A stretch of DNA of 64,000 nt, taken from positions 310,143-374,142 of the forward strand of contig JAPYOS010000001.1 in assembly GCA_029938085.1 (NCBI GenBank), read 5' to 3'. A model generated the notes under the pieces. That model saw nothing but the letters and a program-made list of their open reading frames with translations. It was not told the DNA's origin and made no database searches. The stretch is from Oceanospirillaceae bacterium. Lineage in GTDB: Bacteria; Pseudomonadota; Gammaproteobacteria; Pseudomonadales; Balneatricaceae. The translations under genes and the position numbers were made by a program. Shown piece after piece: positions 52,689 to 61,454 of this stretch (position 1 is the first letter of the stretch; every line of letters starts with the position of its first letter).

Positions 52689-53255
52689 ATGCAGCCGAGC
52701 TATTGGCATTTACAGTGTGCCACTCAAAACTTAAAACTTGGCGGCGTGATTGCCTATCCCACAGAAGCCGTGTGGGGGTTTGGCTGTGATCCCTGGGACG
52801 ACAAGGCCGTGGCTCGAATGCTTAATCTAAAACAACGGCCTATGCACAAAGGGCTGATATTAGTAGCGTCGCAGTTGTGCCAGTTGCAGCCACTCATTAA
52901 ACACCTGTCAAATGCACAGATAGAGCAGTTGCGTCAGACCTGGCCCGGCCCGACTACATGGTTACTGCCAGATCCAGAGTCGTGGGTGCCGCCGTGGATC
53001 AAAGGCCAACATGAAAGTGTGGCGATACGGGTTTCTTCCCACCCAGTGGTACAGGCGTTGTGTGACGGCTTTGGCGGGCCCATTGTCTCCACCTCAGCTA
53101 ATGTGGCGGGGCGTAATCCCGCCATGAGTCGATTGCATATCGAGCAACGGTTTGGTGGCGAGCTCGACTATGTATTGAATGGCCAATTAGGCCTAAACAA
53201 ACAGCCAAGCCAAGTTAAAGATTTAGTGTCAGGCCGAATCATTCGTCCTGCGTAA
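52689..53255 (+). CDS. tsaC: Threonylcarbamoyl-AMP synthase TsaC
   Basis: This 188-residue YrdC/Sua5-domain enzyme makes the threonylcarbamoyl-adenylate used for t6A37 of tRNA. It shows GGVIAYPTEAVWGFGCDP near the N-terminus and the conserved LKQRPMHKGLILVAS and GPIVSTSANVAGRNP motifs. It lies 17 nt after dprA, as in Pseudomonas. Confidence 0.96.
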   Translation: MQPSYWHLQCATQNLKLGGVIAYPTEAVWGFGCDPWDDKAVARMLNLKQRPMHKGLILVASQLCQLQPLIKHLSNAQIEQLRQTWPGPTTWLLPDPESWVPPWIKGQHESVAIRVSSHPVVQALCDGFGGPIVSTSANVAGRNPAMSRLHIEQRFGGELDYVLNGQLGLNKQPSQVKDLVSGRIIRPA

Positions 53256-53275
53256 CCGTAATAGTTAAGGAATAG

Positions 53276-54208
<933 letters not shown>

Positions 54209-54211
54209 GCC

Positions 54212-55057
54212 ATGGCCGTTGATACCGCTATCGATCAATACCGTGTGTTGGGTAACCCCATCCACCAAAGTAAGTCGCCTAATATTCACAGCGCGTTCGC
54301 TGAGGCCACAGGCCAGCACATCAATTACCAAGCACAGCTGGTGGCCGAAGATGCTTTTGAAGCCACAGTGAAGGCTTTTTTTGAGTCCGGCGGCAAAGGC
54401 CTTAATGTTACCGTGCCATTTAAGCAACGGGCCTTTGCTATGGCGCAAATCCTTAGTCCTGCTGCACAAAAGGCGGAAGCCGCCAACACCCTTTATGTGA
54501 ACCCACAAGGCCAGTTAGTTGCGGACAATACCGACGGCATGGGTTTAGTGCGAGACATTTGCCACAACCTTGGTGGCGAGCTAAAGGCCCAACGAATCTT
54601 AGTATTGGGTGCTGGTGGCGCGGTGAGGGGGGTATTACAACCCATTCTGGCACAGCGGCCAGCGCAGGTAGTTATTGCCAACCGAACCCACAGTAAAGCC
54701 TTAGACCTTGCCGCTTCATTTACCGATTTAGGACTGATTGAAGCGGTACCCATGGCGCAACTTCAAGGCCCATTCGACTGGATCATTAACGGCACATCGG
54801 CCAGCCTAGCTGGCGACCTGCCGCCATTACCCGCGGGTTTGCTCACCAACACAAGCCGTTGTTACGACATGATGTACAGCGCCCAAACCACCGTATTTAA
54901 TGCTTGGGCTCTTGGCCAAGGCGCAGCGGCAGCCGACGATGGCTTAGGTATGTTAGTAGAACAAGCGGCTCAGTCCTTTAACCTGTGGCGTAGCGTGTTG
55001 CCGCCTACGGCGGAGATTCTGCTGGCTTTGCGGAGCGAGTTGCGAAAGCAAATTTAG
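54212..55057 (+). CDS. aroE: Shikimate dehydrogenase
   Basis: This 281-residue NADP enzyme reduces 3-dehydroshikimate. The shikimate-binding segment is GNPIHQSKSPNIHSAFA. The catalytic Lys lies in LNVTVPFKQRA. The nucleotide motif is LVLGAGGAVRGVLQ, and DMMY is near the C-terminus. It ends the dprA-tsaC-hemF-aroE run. Confidence 0.97.
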   Translation: MAVDTAIDQYRVLGNPIHQSKSPNIHSAFAEATGQHINYQAQLVAEDAFEATVKAFFESGGKGLNVTVPFKQRAFAMAQILSPAAQKAEAANTLYVNPQGQLVADNTDGMGLVRDICHNLGGELKAQRILVLGAGGAVRGVLQPILAQRPAQVVIANRTHSKALDLAASFTDLGLIEAVPMAQLQGPFDWIINGTSASLAGDLPPLPAGLLTNTSRCYDMMYSAQTTVFNAWALGQGAAAADDGLGMLVEQAAQSFNLWRSVLPPTAEILLALRSELRKQI

Positions 55058-55104
55058 GGGCATAGACTAAACTTAAGGGACTTATGTTTGATGGGAGGCA
55101 CGGA

Positions 55105-55350
55105 ATGCCAACTGTTCTAAGGGAAGGCCCATATAGAATTTATTTTTATAGCCACGAGCCAGGTGAACCGGCACACGTACATGTGGACAGAGATAGCTCA
55201 TCGGCAAAAATTTGGTTGCTGGGATCTAGGTTAGCTAATAACTATGGTTTTTCAGCAAGCGAATTAAAAAAGATTGGATCCATTGTACGTAAAAACCAAC
55301 AAGAGTTGTGGGAGGCATGGAATGACTATTTTAGCGAACACCGCGGATGA
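55105..55350 (+). CDS. DUF4160 protein, possible toxin of a two-gene module
   Basis: This 81-residue protein starts MPTVLREGPYRIYFYSHEPG, the typical DUF4160 N-terminus, and continues with EPAHVHVDRDSSSAKIWL. GGGAGG about 7 nt upstream of ATG 55105 supports this start over ATG 55084. DUF4160 genes are usually followed by a DUF2442 gene, as here, and the pair is often proposed as a toxin-antitoxin module. The activity has not been shown from the sequence. Confidence 0.8.
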   Translation: MPTVLREGPYRIYFYSHEPGEPAHVHVDRDSSSAKIWLLGSRLANNYGFSASELKKIGSIVRKNQQELWEAWNDYFSEHRG

Positions 55351-55579
55351 GCGAGTAGAAGATGTTGATGTGTCTAATGATTTGTTAACGGTAAGACTAA
55401 AAGACGGACGGATCATTTCAGTACCCTTGCACTGGTACCCTAAACTGAGTTCGGCCACCAATGATGAAAAGGCGAATTGGCAAACCTGCGGAGCTGGGTA
55501 TGGTATTCATTGGCCGGATATAGATGAAGACTTGAGTACCCAGGGGTTATTACGCGGTGCTCCCGCAGCACATATTTAA
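55322..55579 (+). CDS. DUF2442 protein, partner of the DUF4160 gene
   Basis: This 85-residue protein has the DUF2442 pattern: a beta-rich N-terminus with DVDVSNDLLTVRLKDGRIISVPL, then WYPKLSSATNDEKANW and the C-terminal GIHWPDIDEDLSTQGLL. Its start lies 29 nt inside the DUF4160 gene, so translation is probably coupled. It is the presumed antitoxin or DNA-binding partner. Confidence 0.8.
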   Translation: MTILANTADERVEDVDVSNDLLTVRLKDGRIISVPLHWYPKLSSATNDEKANWQTCGAGYGIHWPDIDEDLSTQGLLRGAPAAHI

Positions 55580-55619
55580 GGTTGTGCGGAATGCAAGGCA
55601 GATATTGGAGCCCTAGTTT

Positions 55620-56318
55620 ATGAAAACCATCGGCCTTATTGGTGGCATGAGTTGGGAATCTACCAGCCTTTATTACAGTGAGATCAATCAAGGCGTTAAG
55701 CAAGCCGTAGGTGGATTGCACAGTGCAAAAATTTGCCTATATAGCGTTGATTTCCATGATATAGAACAGCTGCAGCACCAAGGAAAATGGGCAGAGACCG
55801 CCGCTATATTAGCCAAGGCCGCCCAAGCAGTGGAGGCAGGTGGGGCCGACCTGTTTTTGATTTGCACTAATACCATGCACAAGGTGGCGGCAGAGGTGCA
55901 GGCAGCGGTTAACATTCCTATGGTACATATTGCCGATGCTACAGCTAAGCGTTTGTTAGCAGGTGGCATTACCAAGGTGGGGTTGCTGGGCACGGCATTT
56001 ACCATGCAGCAAGAGTTTTACAAAGGTCGGTTGACCCAAGAGTTTGGTATAGAAGTGCTGGTGCCCAATGCAGAACAGCAAACCATGGTGCACGAAGTGA
56101 TTTATCAAGAGCTGTGCCTTGGTCAGATTAATCAAGACTCCAAACAAAAGTACCTAGCGGTTATTCAGGATCTATTTAATCAAGGCGCACAGGCTGTGAT
56201 ATTAGGGTGTACAGAAATTACCTTACTGGTAGAGCAAGAAGACACTCAAGTGCCGCTTTATGACACCACCGCCATTCACGCTCAAAGCGCAGTGGCGGTA
56301 GCATTAGACAACACTTAA
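55620..56318 (+). CDS. Aspartate/glutamate racemase family protein
   Basis: This 232-residue PLP-independent racemase starts MKTIGLIGGMSWESTSLYY. The two catalytic Cys residues are Cys82 in LICTNTMHK and Cys197 in ILGCTEITLLV. It resembles the YgeA/broad-specificity amino-acid racemase group. The true substrate is unknown. It stands alone, 40 nt after the DUF2442 gene and convergent with the yebC-family gene. Confidence 0.88.
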   Translation: MKTIGLIGGMSWESTSLYYSEINQGVKQAVGGLHSAKICLYSVDFHDIEQLQHQGKWAETAAILAKAAQAVEAGGADLFLICTNTMHKVAAEVQAAVNIPMVHIADATAKRLLAGGITKVGLLGTAFTMQQEFYKGRLTQEFGIEVLVPNAEQQTMVHEVIYQELCLGQINQDSKQKYLAVIQDLFNQGAQAVILGCTEITLLVEQEDTQVPLYDTTAIHAQSAVAVALDNT

Positions 56319-56325
56319 GAGGTAC

Positions 56326-57057
56326 TTAGCCAAGTTCGGCGTTGTGATACACGTTTTGCACGTCATCAAGGTCGGTCAGCATGTCTAAAAAGGTTTCAAA
56401 CATTACTGCGTCGTCACCGGTGACAGGGCTGGTGTTTTGCGGGATGAATTGAATTTCATCCACTTCAAACTCAAATTCACCTTTGTCGTTACCTAAGGCT
56501 TCAATCAGGGCTTGTTTAGTATTGCCGTACTCGGTATTGGGTGCGAAGACCGTAACCATACCATCTTCACATTCAACGTCGGTCACATCCACGTCGGCTT
56601 CCATCAGTGCTTCTAGTACGGCATCTTCGTCATCACCGGCAAATACAAAAATAGCACTGTGATCAAACATGTGGGCTACACTGCCGGAGGTGCCAATTTT
56701 GCTCTTGGTCTTAGTGAAGCACTGACGTACGTCACCAAACGTACGGTTGGGGTTGTCGGTAAGGCAATCTACAATCACCATAGAGCTGCCTGGGCCATAA
56801 CCTTCATAACGCGCAGTTGAGTAGTCTTCTCCACCACCACCTTTGGCTTTATCTAATGCCTTTTCGATGACGTGGCTTGGCACCTGATCTTTTTTGGCCT
56901 TATCTATTAGCGAGCGAAGTGACAAGTTACCATCGGGTTCAACACCACCGGCCTTTGCACAAACGTAAATTTCACGGCCGTATTTGCTATACACCTTAGC
57001 TTTAGCGTCGGATGTTTTGGCGATGTCTAACTTTTTGTTTTGGTAGGCTCTGCCCAT
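56326..57057 (-). CDS. YebC/PmpR-family protein, YeeN-type
   Basis: This 243-residue protein starts [32 protein letters not shown] and carries [30 protein letters not shown]. The start and the YeeN-like middle mark it as the YeeN paralogue type rather than canonical YebC (which begins AGHSKW). Members are transcriptional regulators or translation factors that rescue ribosomes at proline stretches. Its role here is not certain. Confidence 0.9.
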   Translation of the reverse strand: MGRAYQNKKLDIAKTSDAKAKVYSKYGREIYVCAKAGGVEPDGNLSLRSLIDKAKKDQVPSHVIEKALDKAKGGGGEDYSTARYEGYGPGSSMVIVDCLTDNPNRTFGDVRQCFTKTKSKIGTSGSVAHMFDHSAIFVFAGDDEDAVLEALMEADVDVTDVECEDGMVTVFAPNTEYGNTKQALIEALGNDKGEFEFEVDEIQFIPQNTSPVTGDDAVMFETFLDMLTDLDDVQNVYHNAELG

Positions 57058-57180
57058 AGTATGTGTCCGGTGGAAAATGTCTAATCAATTTTACCTGTAT
57101 ATTTGATCAGGTGAAAGCTACAGTTGTAAACTTCCGTGATAAGTCTAAGGTGGGCTAAGAATAAATTAGGAATTAACGCA

Positions 57181-57681
57181 ATGAATATCCGCGAAGCCGT
57201 TGCAGAAGACTTTGATGCCATTTGGCCTATTTTCCACACCATCGTTGCCGCAGGCGAGACCTATGCTTACGCGACAGACATCACTAAACTACAAGCCCAA
57301 AATATATGGCTTGAAGCGCCGCGTAAAACCTATGCGTGTGAAGAAGCCGGGGTAATACTCGGCACGTATTTTATTAAAACCAATCAGCAAGGCCCCGGCC
57401 GGCATGTATGTAATTGCGGGTACATGGTTGCCCCAACGGCAAGGGGCCGCGGACTCGCCACTACCATGTGCCAACATTCCCAACAAATGGCAGTGCAACT
57501 TGGCTACCACGCCATGCAGTTTAACTTTGTCGCAGAGACCAACGAAGGTGCGTTGCATCTATGGCATAAATTAGGGTTTGAGACTGTAGGCAGATTACCT
57601 AAAGCGTTCAAACACCCCAGTAACGGCTACGTTGATGCGTTGGTTATGTACAAGTGGTTGGCGGGAGAGGGTAATGAGTAA
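57181..57681 (+). CDS. GNAT-family N-acetyltransferase
   Basis: This 166-residue GNAT enzyme starts MNIREAVAEDFDAIWPIF. The acetyl-CoA binding motif is VAPTARGRGLATTMCQHSQQ, followed by FNFVAETNEGALHLWHKLGFETVGRLP. The ATG at 57181 is chosen over the longer start because the family begins here. The substrate is unknown. Its end overlaps the next gene by 8 nt. Confidence 0.87.
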   Translation: MNIREAVAEDFDAIWPIFHTIVAAGETYAYATDITKLQAQNIWLEAPRKTYACEEAGVILGTYFIKTNQQGPGRHVCNCGYMVAPTARGRGLATTMCQHSQQMAVQLGYHAMQFNFVAETNEGALHLWHKLGFETVGRLPKAFKHPSNGYVDALVMYKWLAGEGNE

Positions 57682-57931
57682 GTTTTGTCAAAGCTGTGGT
57701 TTTCCTATGCACAAAGATAAGCGAGGTGGCGGGTCTAATGCGGATAGTTCGGTGAGTAGCCTATATTGCTCCATGTGTTATGTTGATGGCTCGTTTTTTA
57801 GCCCAGCCGAAATTGATACGGCAGCTAAGTTTCAAACCTATTGCATACAAGAAATGAAGAAAGATGGCATTAATGGCCTCTTCGCATGGATCGTTACGCG
57901 CGGCATACCCAAGCTTGAGCGATGGCGCTGA
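57674..57931 (+). CDS. Small zinc-ribbon protein
   Basis: This 85-residue protein starts MSKFCQSCGFPMHKDKRGGG. It has two CXXC pairs, in FCQSCG and YCSMC, which suggest one zinc site. The C-terminal half is helical. It belongs to the putative zinc-ribbon family (zf-ribbon) with no known role. It overlaps the acetyltransferase gene by 8 nt and GGGAGAGG lies just upstream. Confidence 0.85.
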   Translation: MSKFCQSCGFPMHKDKRGGGSNADSSVSSLYCSMCYVDGSFFSPAEIDTAAKFQTYCIQEMKKDGINGLFAWIVTRGIPKLERWR

Positions 57932-57959
57932 AATCTATTTATATAACTGAGTACAACGG

Positions 57960-58124
57960 ATGTTGCTTCCCACTTCGAATAAACCCATTTTAACACTCAG
58001 CCTTTTATGGTTGATTGGTTGGACACTAAGAGTGCCTGTGCTTGCTGTTCCACCAATAGCAACCCAGATTGCCGACGCCTTAACAACCTTGCCCATAGTA
58101 GCGAGGCGAGGCTATTCATTTTAG
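57960..58124 (+). pseudogene. N-terminal remnant of an MFS (CynX/NimT-type) transporter
   Basis: A 54-codon frame begins MLLPTSNKPILTLSLLWLIG. It continues with the motif TLRVPVLAVPPIATQIADAL and then LTTLPIV before ending at TAG 58122-58124. The W-x-LRVPVLAVPP and later TTLP motifs match the first helix and early loop of CynX/NimT major-facilitator transporters. The QIADAL to TTLP spacing is shorter than usual, so part of the loop seems deleted. No downstream transporter helices follow before the prohibitin-like gene. Confidence 0.65.
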
Positions 58125-58181
58125 TTCAACTATACTTAGGTGATAAGGCTCAGTAAGTACTAATTGTAAAAGGACGATATG

Positions 58182-59060
58182 ATGAATTTTATGGAAAAAA
58201 TCACCCCAGCAAATATTGCAAAAATCCTCTTCGGCGTGTTACTGCTGCTCGCCGTATTAAACTCATATTTTATCGTTATCGAGGGTCACGTCGGTGTCGT
58301 AAAGCGCTTCGGTGAAGCAAAAAGCCAAGAAAATCCAGGGCTGCATTTTAAAATACCCTTTATCGAAACCGTAGAGTTGATTGAGGTTCGAACACGAAAA
58401 AATGCGGAAAAGATGGCGTCGAGCACCAAAGAACAAATGCCAGTGACGGTAGAAGTTTCAGTCAACTGGGCCGTCAATAAAGAAGCAGCGCTAGAGTTGT
58501 TTAAACGCTACGGTGGATTATCCCAATTTGAACAAAGAATCTTAGACCCGCGCTTCCGTTCTGCAACTAAGGACACTATTCCACAGTTCGAGGCCGAGCA
58601 GTTAATACAGGACCGAGCCTCGGCCATTCAGGGTATTGAGCGTAGGTTGGCCGAAGAAATGGAAGGTTTTCCTGTTGTGGTAGATAATATTCAAATTGAG
58701 AATATCGTGTTGCCAAAAAAATATATCAATTCAATCGAAATCAAACAAACAGAAAAAAACCTAGCGGCAGCCGAAGAACATAAGTTAGAACGCCAACGCC
58801 TAGAAGCGCTAAGGGCGGTAAACACTGCCGATGCTAAAGCCAAGGGAATCCTAAAAATTGCCGAGGCAGAAGCACAATCTATTTTGTTGAAAGGTATGGC
58901 CGAGGCCCAAGCGATTGAAGCCAAGGGTAAAGCGCTAAAAGACAATCCCCTCATTGTGAAGTTAACTGAAGCCCAAGCATGGGACGGAAGGCTGCCCACT
59001 ACCATGATGGGTGATGGAGTGATGCCCATTATGGATATCCGCCCAACCAACAATAAATGA
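58182..59060 (+). CDS. Prohibitin-like SPFH-domain membrane protein
   Basis: This protein of about 292 residues has one N-terminal membrane helix (ILFGVLLLLAVLNSYFIVI). A prohibitin/SPFH domain follows, with VVKRFGEAKSQENPGLHFKIPF and QMPVTVEVSVNWAV. A long Ala/Glu/Lys coiled coil leads to LTEAQAWDGRLPTTMMGDG. AGGA lies 7 nt before ATG 58182. It resembles prohibitin family rather than HflC/HflK, and no FtsH or NfeD gene is adjacent. Confidence 0.87.
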   Translation: MNFMEKITPANIAKILFGVLLLLAVLNSYFIVIEGHVGVVKRFGEAKSQENPGLHFKIPFIETVELIEVRTRKNAEKMASSTKEQMPVTVEVSVNWAVNKEAALELFKRYGGLSQFEQRILDPRFRSATKDTIPQFEAEQLIQDRASAIQGIERRLAEEMEGFPVVVDNIQIENIVLPKKYINSIEIKQTEKNLAAAEEHKLERQRLEALRAVNTADAKAKGILKIAEAEAQSILLKGMAEAQAIEAKGKALKDNPLIVKLTEAQAWDGRLPTTMMGDGVMPIMDIRPTNNK

Positions 59061-59093
59061 TTGGTTAGTTACCAAACACATAGGGGCCTTAGT

Positions 59094-59249
59094 ATGAACA
59101 AAAAACCCATCAATTACGCAACCGCGGGGATTAGTTTTGGTGCAGCGTTGGCCATTACCATCTCATGGTCTGTGAATAAGTCCATTTTGTGGGCTATCAT
59201 CCACGGCCTTTTTTCTTGGGTTTATGTGGTCTACTACGCCATTACTTAG
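59094..59249 (+). CDS. Small membrane protein of unknown function
   Basis: This 51-residue protein starts MNKKPINYATAGISFGAALA and has two hydrophobic segments (about 10-24 and 31-50). TAGGGGCC lies 7 nt upstream of ATG 59094. It follows the prohibitin-like gene by 33 nt on the same strand. I do not recognise a family. A perfect DnaA box in its coding sequence is probably chance. Confidence 0.6.
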   Translation: MNKKPINYATAGISFGAALAITISWSVNKSILWAIIHGLFSWVYVVYYAIT

Positions 59250-59382
59250 TCATTAGGGGCGATTGATGCAGCTCACCAACCTACCACAAGGCCTCCCCGT
59301 GCCAGCACGCTAAACCTCAAAGATAGCTTGAGTCTGCCCGCCTTTGAAGTGACAAACATGGAATTGTATAAACGTATAACCC

Positions 59383-60282
59383 TTATCCTAGACTGGCCGG
59401 TTTGCCAAAAAACGGCAATTTGATACCTAAAATCAGCCCATTGCCGAGCAATACAAGCGCTAAACCACTCACGCTACTTAGGCTCCACACGTAGCCTTCA
59501 AACACAGTAGATATAGCGAGTGCGACTACCGGGAACATCACCGTAGCATAGGCCGCTTTGTTGGCGCCGATGCGGCCCACCAAAGAAAGGTAGGCGGTAA
59601 AGCCTGCAACCGTGCCTATCACTGATAAATACAATAAGCTGCCCAAGTACTGGGGTCGAGCATCCCACGCGAGGGGGGTGCCGGTAATAACGAGTAAGGC
59701 GGCCAAAAACAAGGTGCCGTAAATCATGGCGTAGGCATTGCTGGTAAAGGGTTTTAGGCCCTTTTTATTGTGCCTGACGGAAATCATGTTACCCAAGGAA
59801 AACAAAAAAGTGCCTAAAAAGGCAAGGCCAATGCTAGCAACATCCACACCTTTGTCCGAATCTGACCGTAGCTCCGGCCAGAACATTAAGCTCAAGCCAA
59901 TGATACCTAGAACCCCTGCGCCAAATACGGCGCGGGTTGGTTTTTCTTGCCAAAAAATACGATTATTTACTGCGTTAAATAAGGTGGCGGAAGAAAATAT
60001 CACCGATAATAAACCACTAGAAATCGACAGCCCCGCACTATAAAAGCAAACAAAGTTCATAGAAAACAAACACATGCCCTGCAGTACCATAAAGCCGTGG
60101 TCAGCTTTGCTGGTAGTTTGTAAGCGGCGGCTTATAAGCACCAAGGGCAGCATAATAGCCGCCGCAATGGCAAATCGATAAAACACCGAAGTGAGCACCG
60201 CCACTTGGCCCAATTGCCAATGGATAGCAATCCAAGTGGTGCCCCAAATGAGCACGGTGGATAAATATAAAAATTGCGTCAC
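59383..60282 (-). CDS. EamA-family (DMT) transporter
   Basis: This 299-residue inner-membrane protein has about ten hydrophobic helices arranged as two EamA repeats. It starts with YLSTVLIWGTTWIAIHWQLG, typical of drug/metabolite exporters of the RhaT/YdcZ group. The substrate is unknown. It lies 25 nt after gpt. The 59250-59382 interval shows no gene. Confidence 0.88.
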   Translation of the reverse strand: MTQFLYLSTVLIWGTTWIAIHWQLGQVAVLTSVFYRFAIAAAIMLPLVLISRRLQTTSKADHGFMVLQGMCLFSMNFVCFYSAGLSISSGLLSVIFSSATLFNAVNNRIFWQEKPTRAVFGAGVLGIIGLSLMFWPELRSDSDKGVDVASIGLAFLGTFLFSLGNMISVRHNKKGLKPFTSNAYAMIYGTLFLAALLVITGTPLAWDARPQYLGSLLYLSVIGTVAGFTAYLSLVGRIGANKAAYATVMFPVVALAISTVFEGYVWSLSSVSGLALVLLGNGLILGIKLPFFGKPASLG

Positions 60283-60307
60283 GCCGGTTCCTTATGGCTT
60301 GCCTAGC

Positions 60308-60805
60308 TTAATCTTTGAGGTCTGTAATAGGCGTAGCAAAACTTTGTGCCATATCCCATGGAAAACGAATCCAAGTGTCTTGGCTGACTTCGGTAATGTA
60401 GAGATCTACAGTGGGTTTGCCGGCTGGCTTGGCGTACACGGTAGCAAAGGTGGCTTTAGGGACCATGGTACGTACCGCAGCGGCGGTTTTGCCCGTATCG
60501 ACTAGGTCATCGATGAGCAAAAAACCTTCGCCGTCGCCGTCAAAACCTTTAAGCAACTTTAGTTGGCCTTGTTTACTGGCTTCTACGCCTTCTTCAAGTT
60601 GGCCGTAGCTAGAGATACAAATGGTGTCGATTAAACGAATGTCTAGCTCACGAGCAATAATGGCGGCGGGTACTAGGCCGCCACGAGTAATGGCAATGAT
60701 GCCTTTCCAAGGACCTTGTTCGAGCAAGCGCCACGCCAGTGCGCGAGCGTTACGGTGTAGTTCTTCCCAAGAGATCGGGTAGTCTTTGTTGTAGGGGTTG
60801 CTCAT
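60308..60805 (-). CDS. gpt: Xanthine-guanine phosphoribosyltransferase
   Basis: This 165-residue purine-salvage enzyme carries the PRPP-binding motif [18 protein letters not shown]. It has [27 protein letters not shown] and begins [27 protein letters not shown], which matches the XGPRT family. Its start overlaps the end of the carbonic anhydrase-like gene by 4 nt. Confidence 0.94.
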   Translation of the reverse strand: MSNPYNKDYPISWEELHRNARALAWRLLEQGPWKGIIAITRGGLVPAAIIARELDIRLIDTICISSYGQLEEGVEASKQGQLKLLKGFDGDGEGFLLIDDLVDTGKTAAAVRTMVPKATFATVYAKPAGKPTVDLYITEVSQDTWIRFPWDMAQSFATPITDLKD

Positions 60806-61341
60806 GTTAAGTCCTGTGCTAAATACTGGTTTTTAAGATTGACGTAGTTGTCGGCCATATACGTGAGGCTAGATAGCTCGGCTTCGGTGAGTGGGCGCTT
60901 TTGCCTTGCTGGGCTGCCGGCGTACAAAAAACCGCTTACCAAACGTTTGCCCGGCGTCACTAGGCTGTTAGCGGCAATCATCACATCGTCTTCGATGACC
61001 ACGTCATCCATAATGGTACTGCCCATGCCAACCAATACCCGGTTGCCAATGATACAACCATGTAAAATGGTGCGATGGCCTACGGTCACTTGATCACCAA
61101 TGATGAGAGGGTAGCCCGCTGGGTTGCTGGTGTTTTTGTGGCTGACATGGAGAATGGAGCCGTCTTGAATGCTGGTAGAGTGGCCAATACGGATATGATT
61201 CACATCACCACGCACCACGCTGTAGGGCCAGACTGAAGAATCTGCGCCAATGTGCACATCACCGATGATGATGCATTGCTCATCAATAAAGGCATTGGCG
61301 TGAACTTGAGGTTGTACGTGTTTTAATGGGCGAAGAGCCAT
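60802..61341 (-). CDS. Gamma-class carbonic anhydrase-like protein (YrdA family)
   Basis: This 179-residue protein folds as a left-handed beta-helix of hexapeptide repeats. The metal-site His pattern is seen in [21 protein letters not shown] and HVSHKN. It matches the YrdA/PaaY carbonic-anhydrase-like group, whose activity is uncertain in many members. It is divergent from prlC. Confidence 0.88.
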   Translation of the reverse strand: MALRPLKHVQPQVHANAFIDEQCIIIGDVHIGADSSVWPYSVVRGDVNHIRIGHSTSIQDGSILHVSHKNTSNPAGYPLIIGDQVTVGHRTILHGCIIGNRVLVGMGSTIMDDVVIEDDVMIAANSLVTPGKRLVSGFLYAGSPARQKRPLTEAELSSLTYMADNYVNLKNQYLAQDLT

Positions 61342-61389
61342 TGTTATTCCTAATTATTGCCAAACGAGGGCTTATTTTTAGCCAAGGCA

Positions 61390-61418
61390 TTGGGTAATGC
61401 TAAAAGAGTCACTATTAT
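61390..61418 (+). promoter_or_regulatory. Possible prlC promoter
   Basis: TTGGGT (61390-61395) and TATTAT (61413-61418, 5/6 to -10) are spaced by 17 nt, 36 nt upstream of prlC. The -35 hexamer is weak. The site is in the divergent prlC-yrdA region. Confidence 0.35.
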
Positions 61419-61454
61419 AACCTCACTAACATACAAAACAATCGATGGAACACC

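Noticed and set aside
59172-59180. DnaA-box-like sequence inside the small membrane protein gene
   Set aside because: A single box in coding sequence far from other boxes is best explained by chance.
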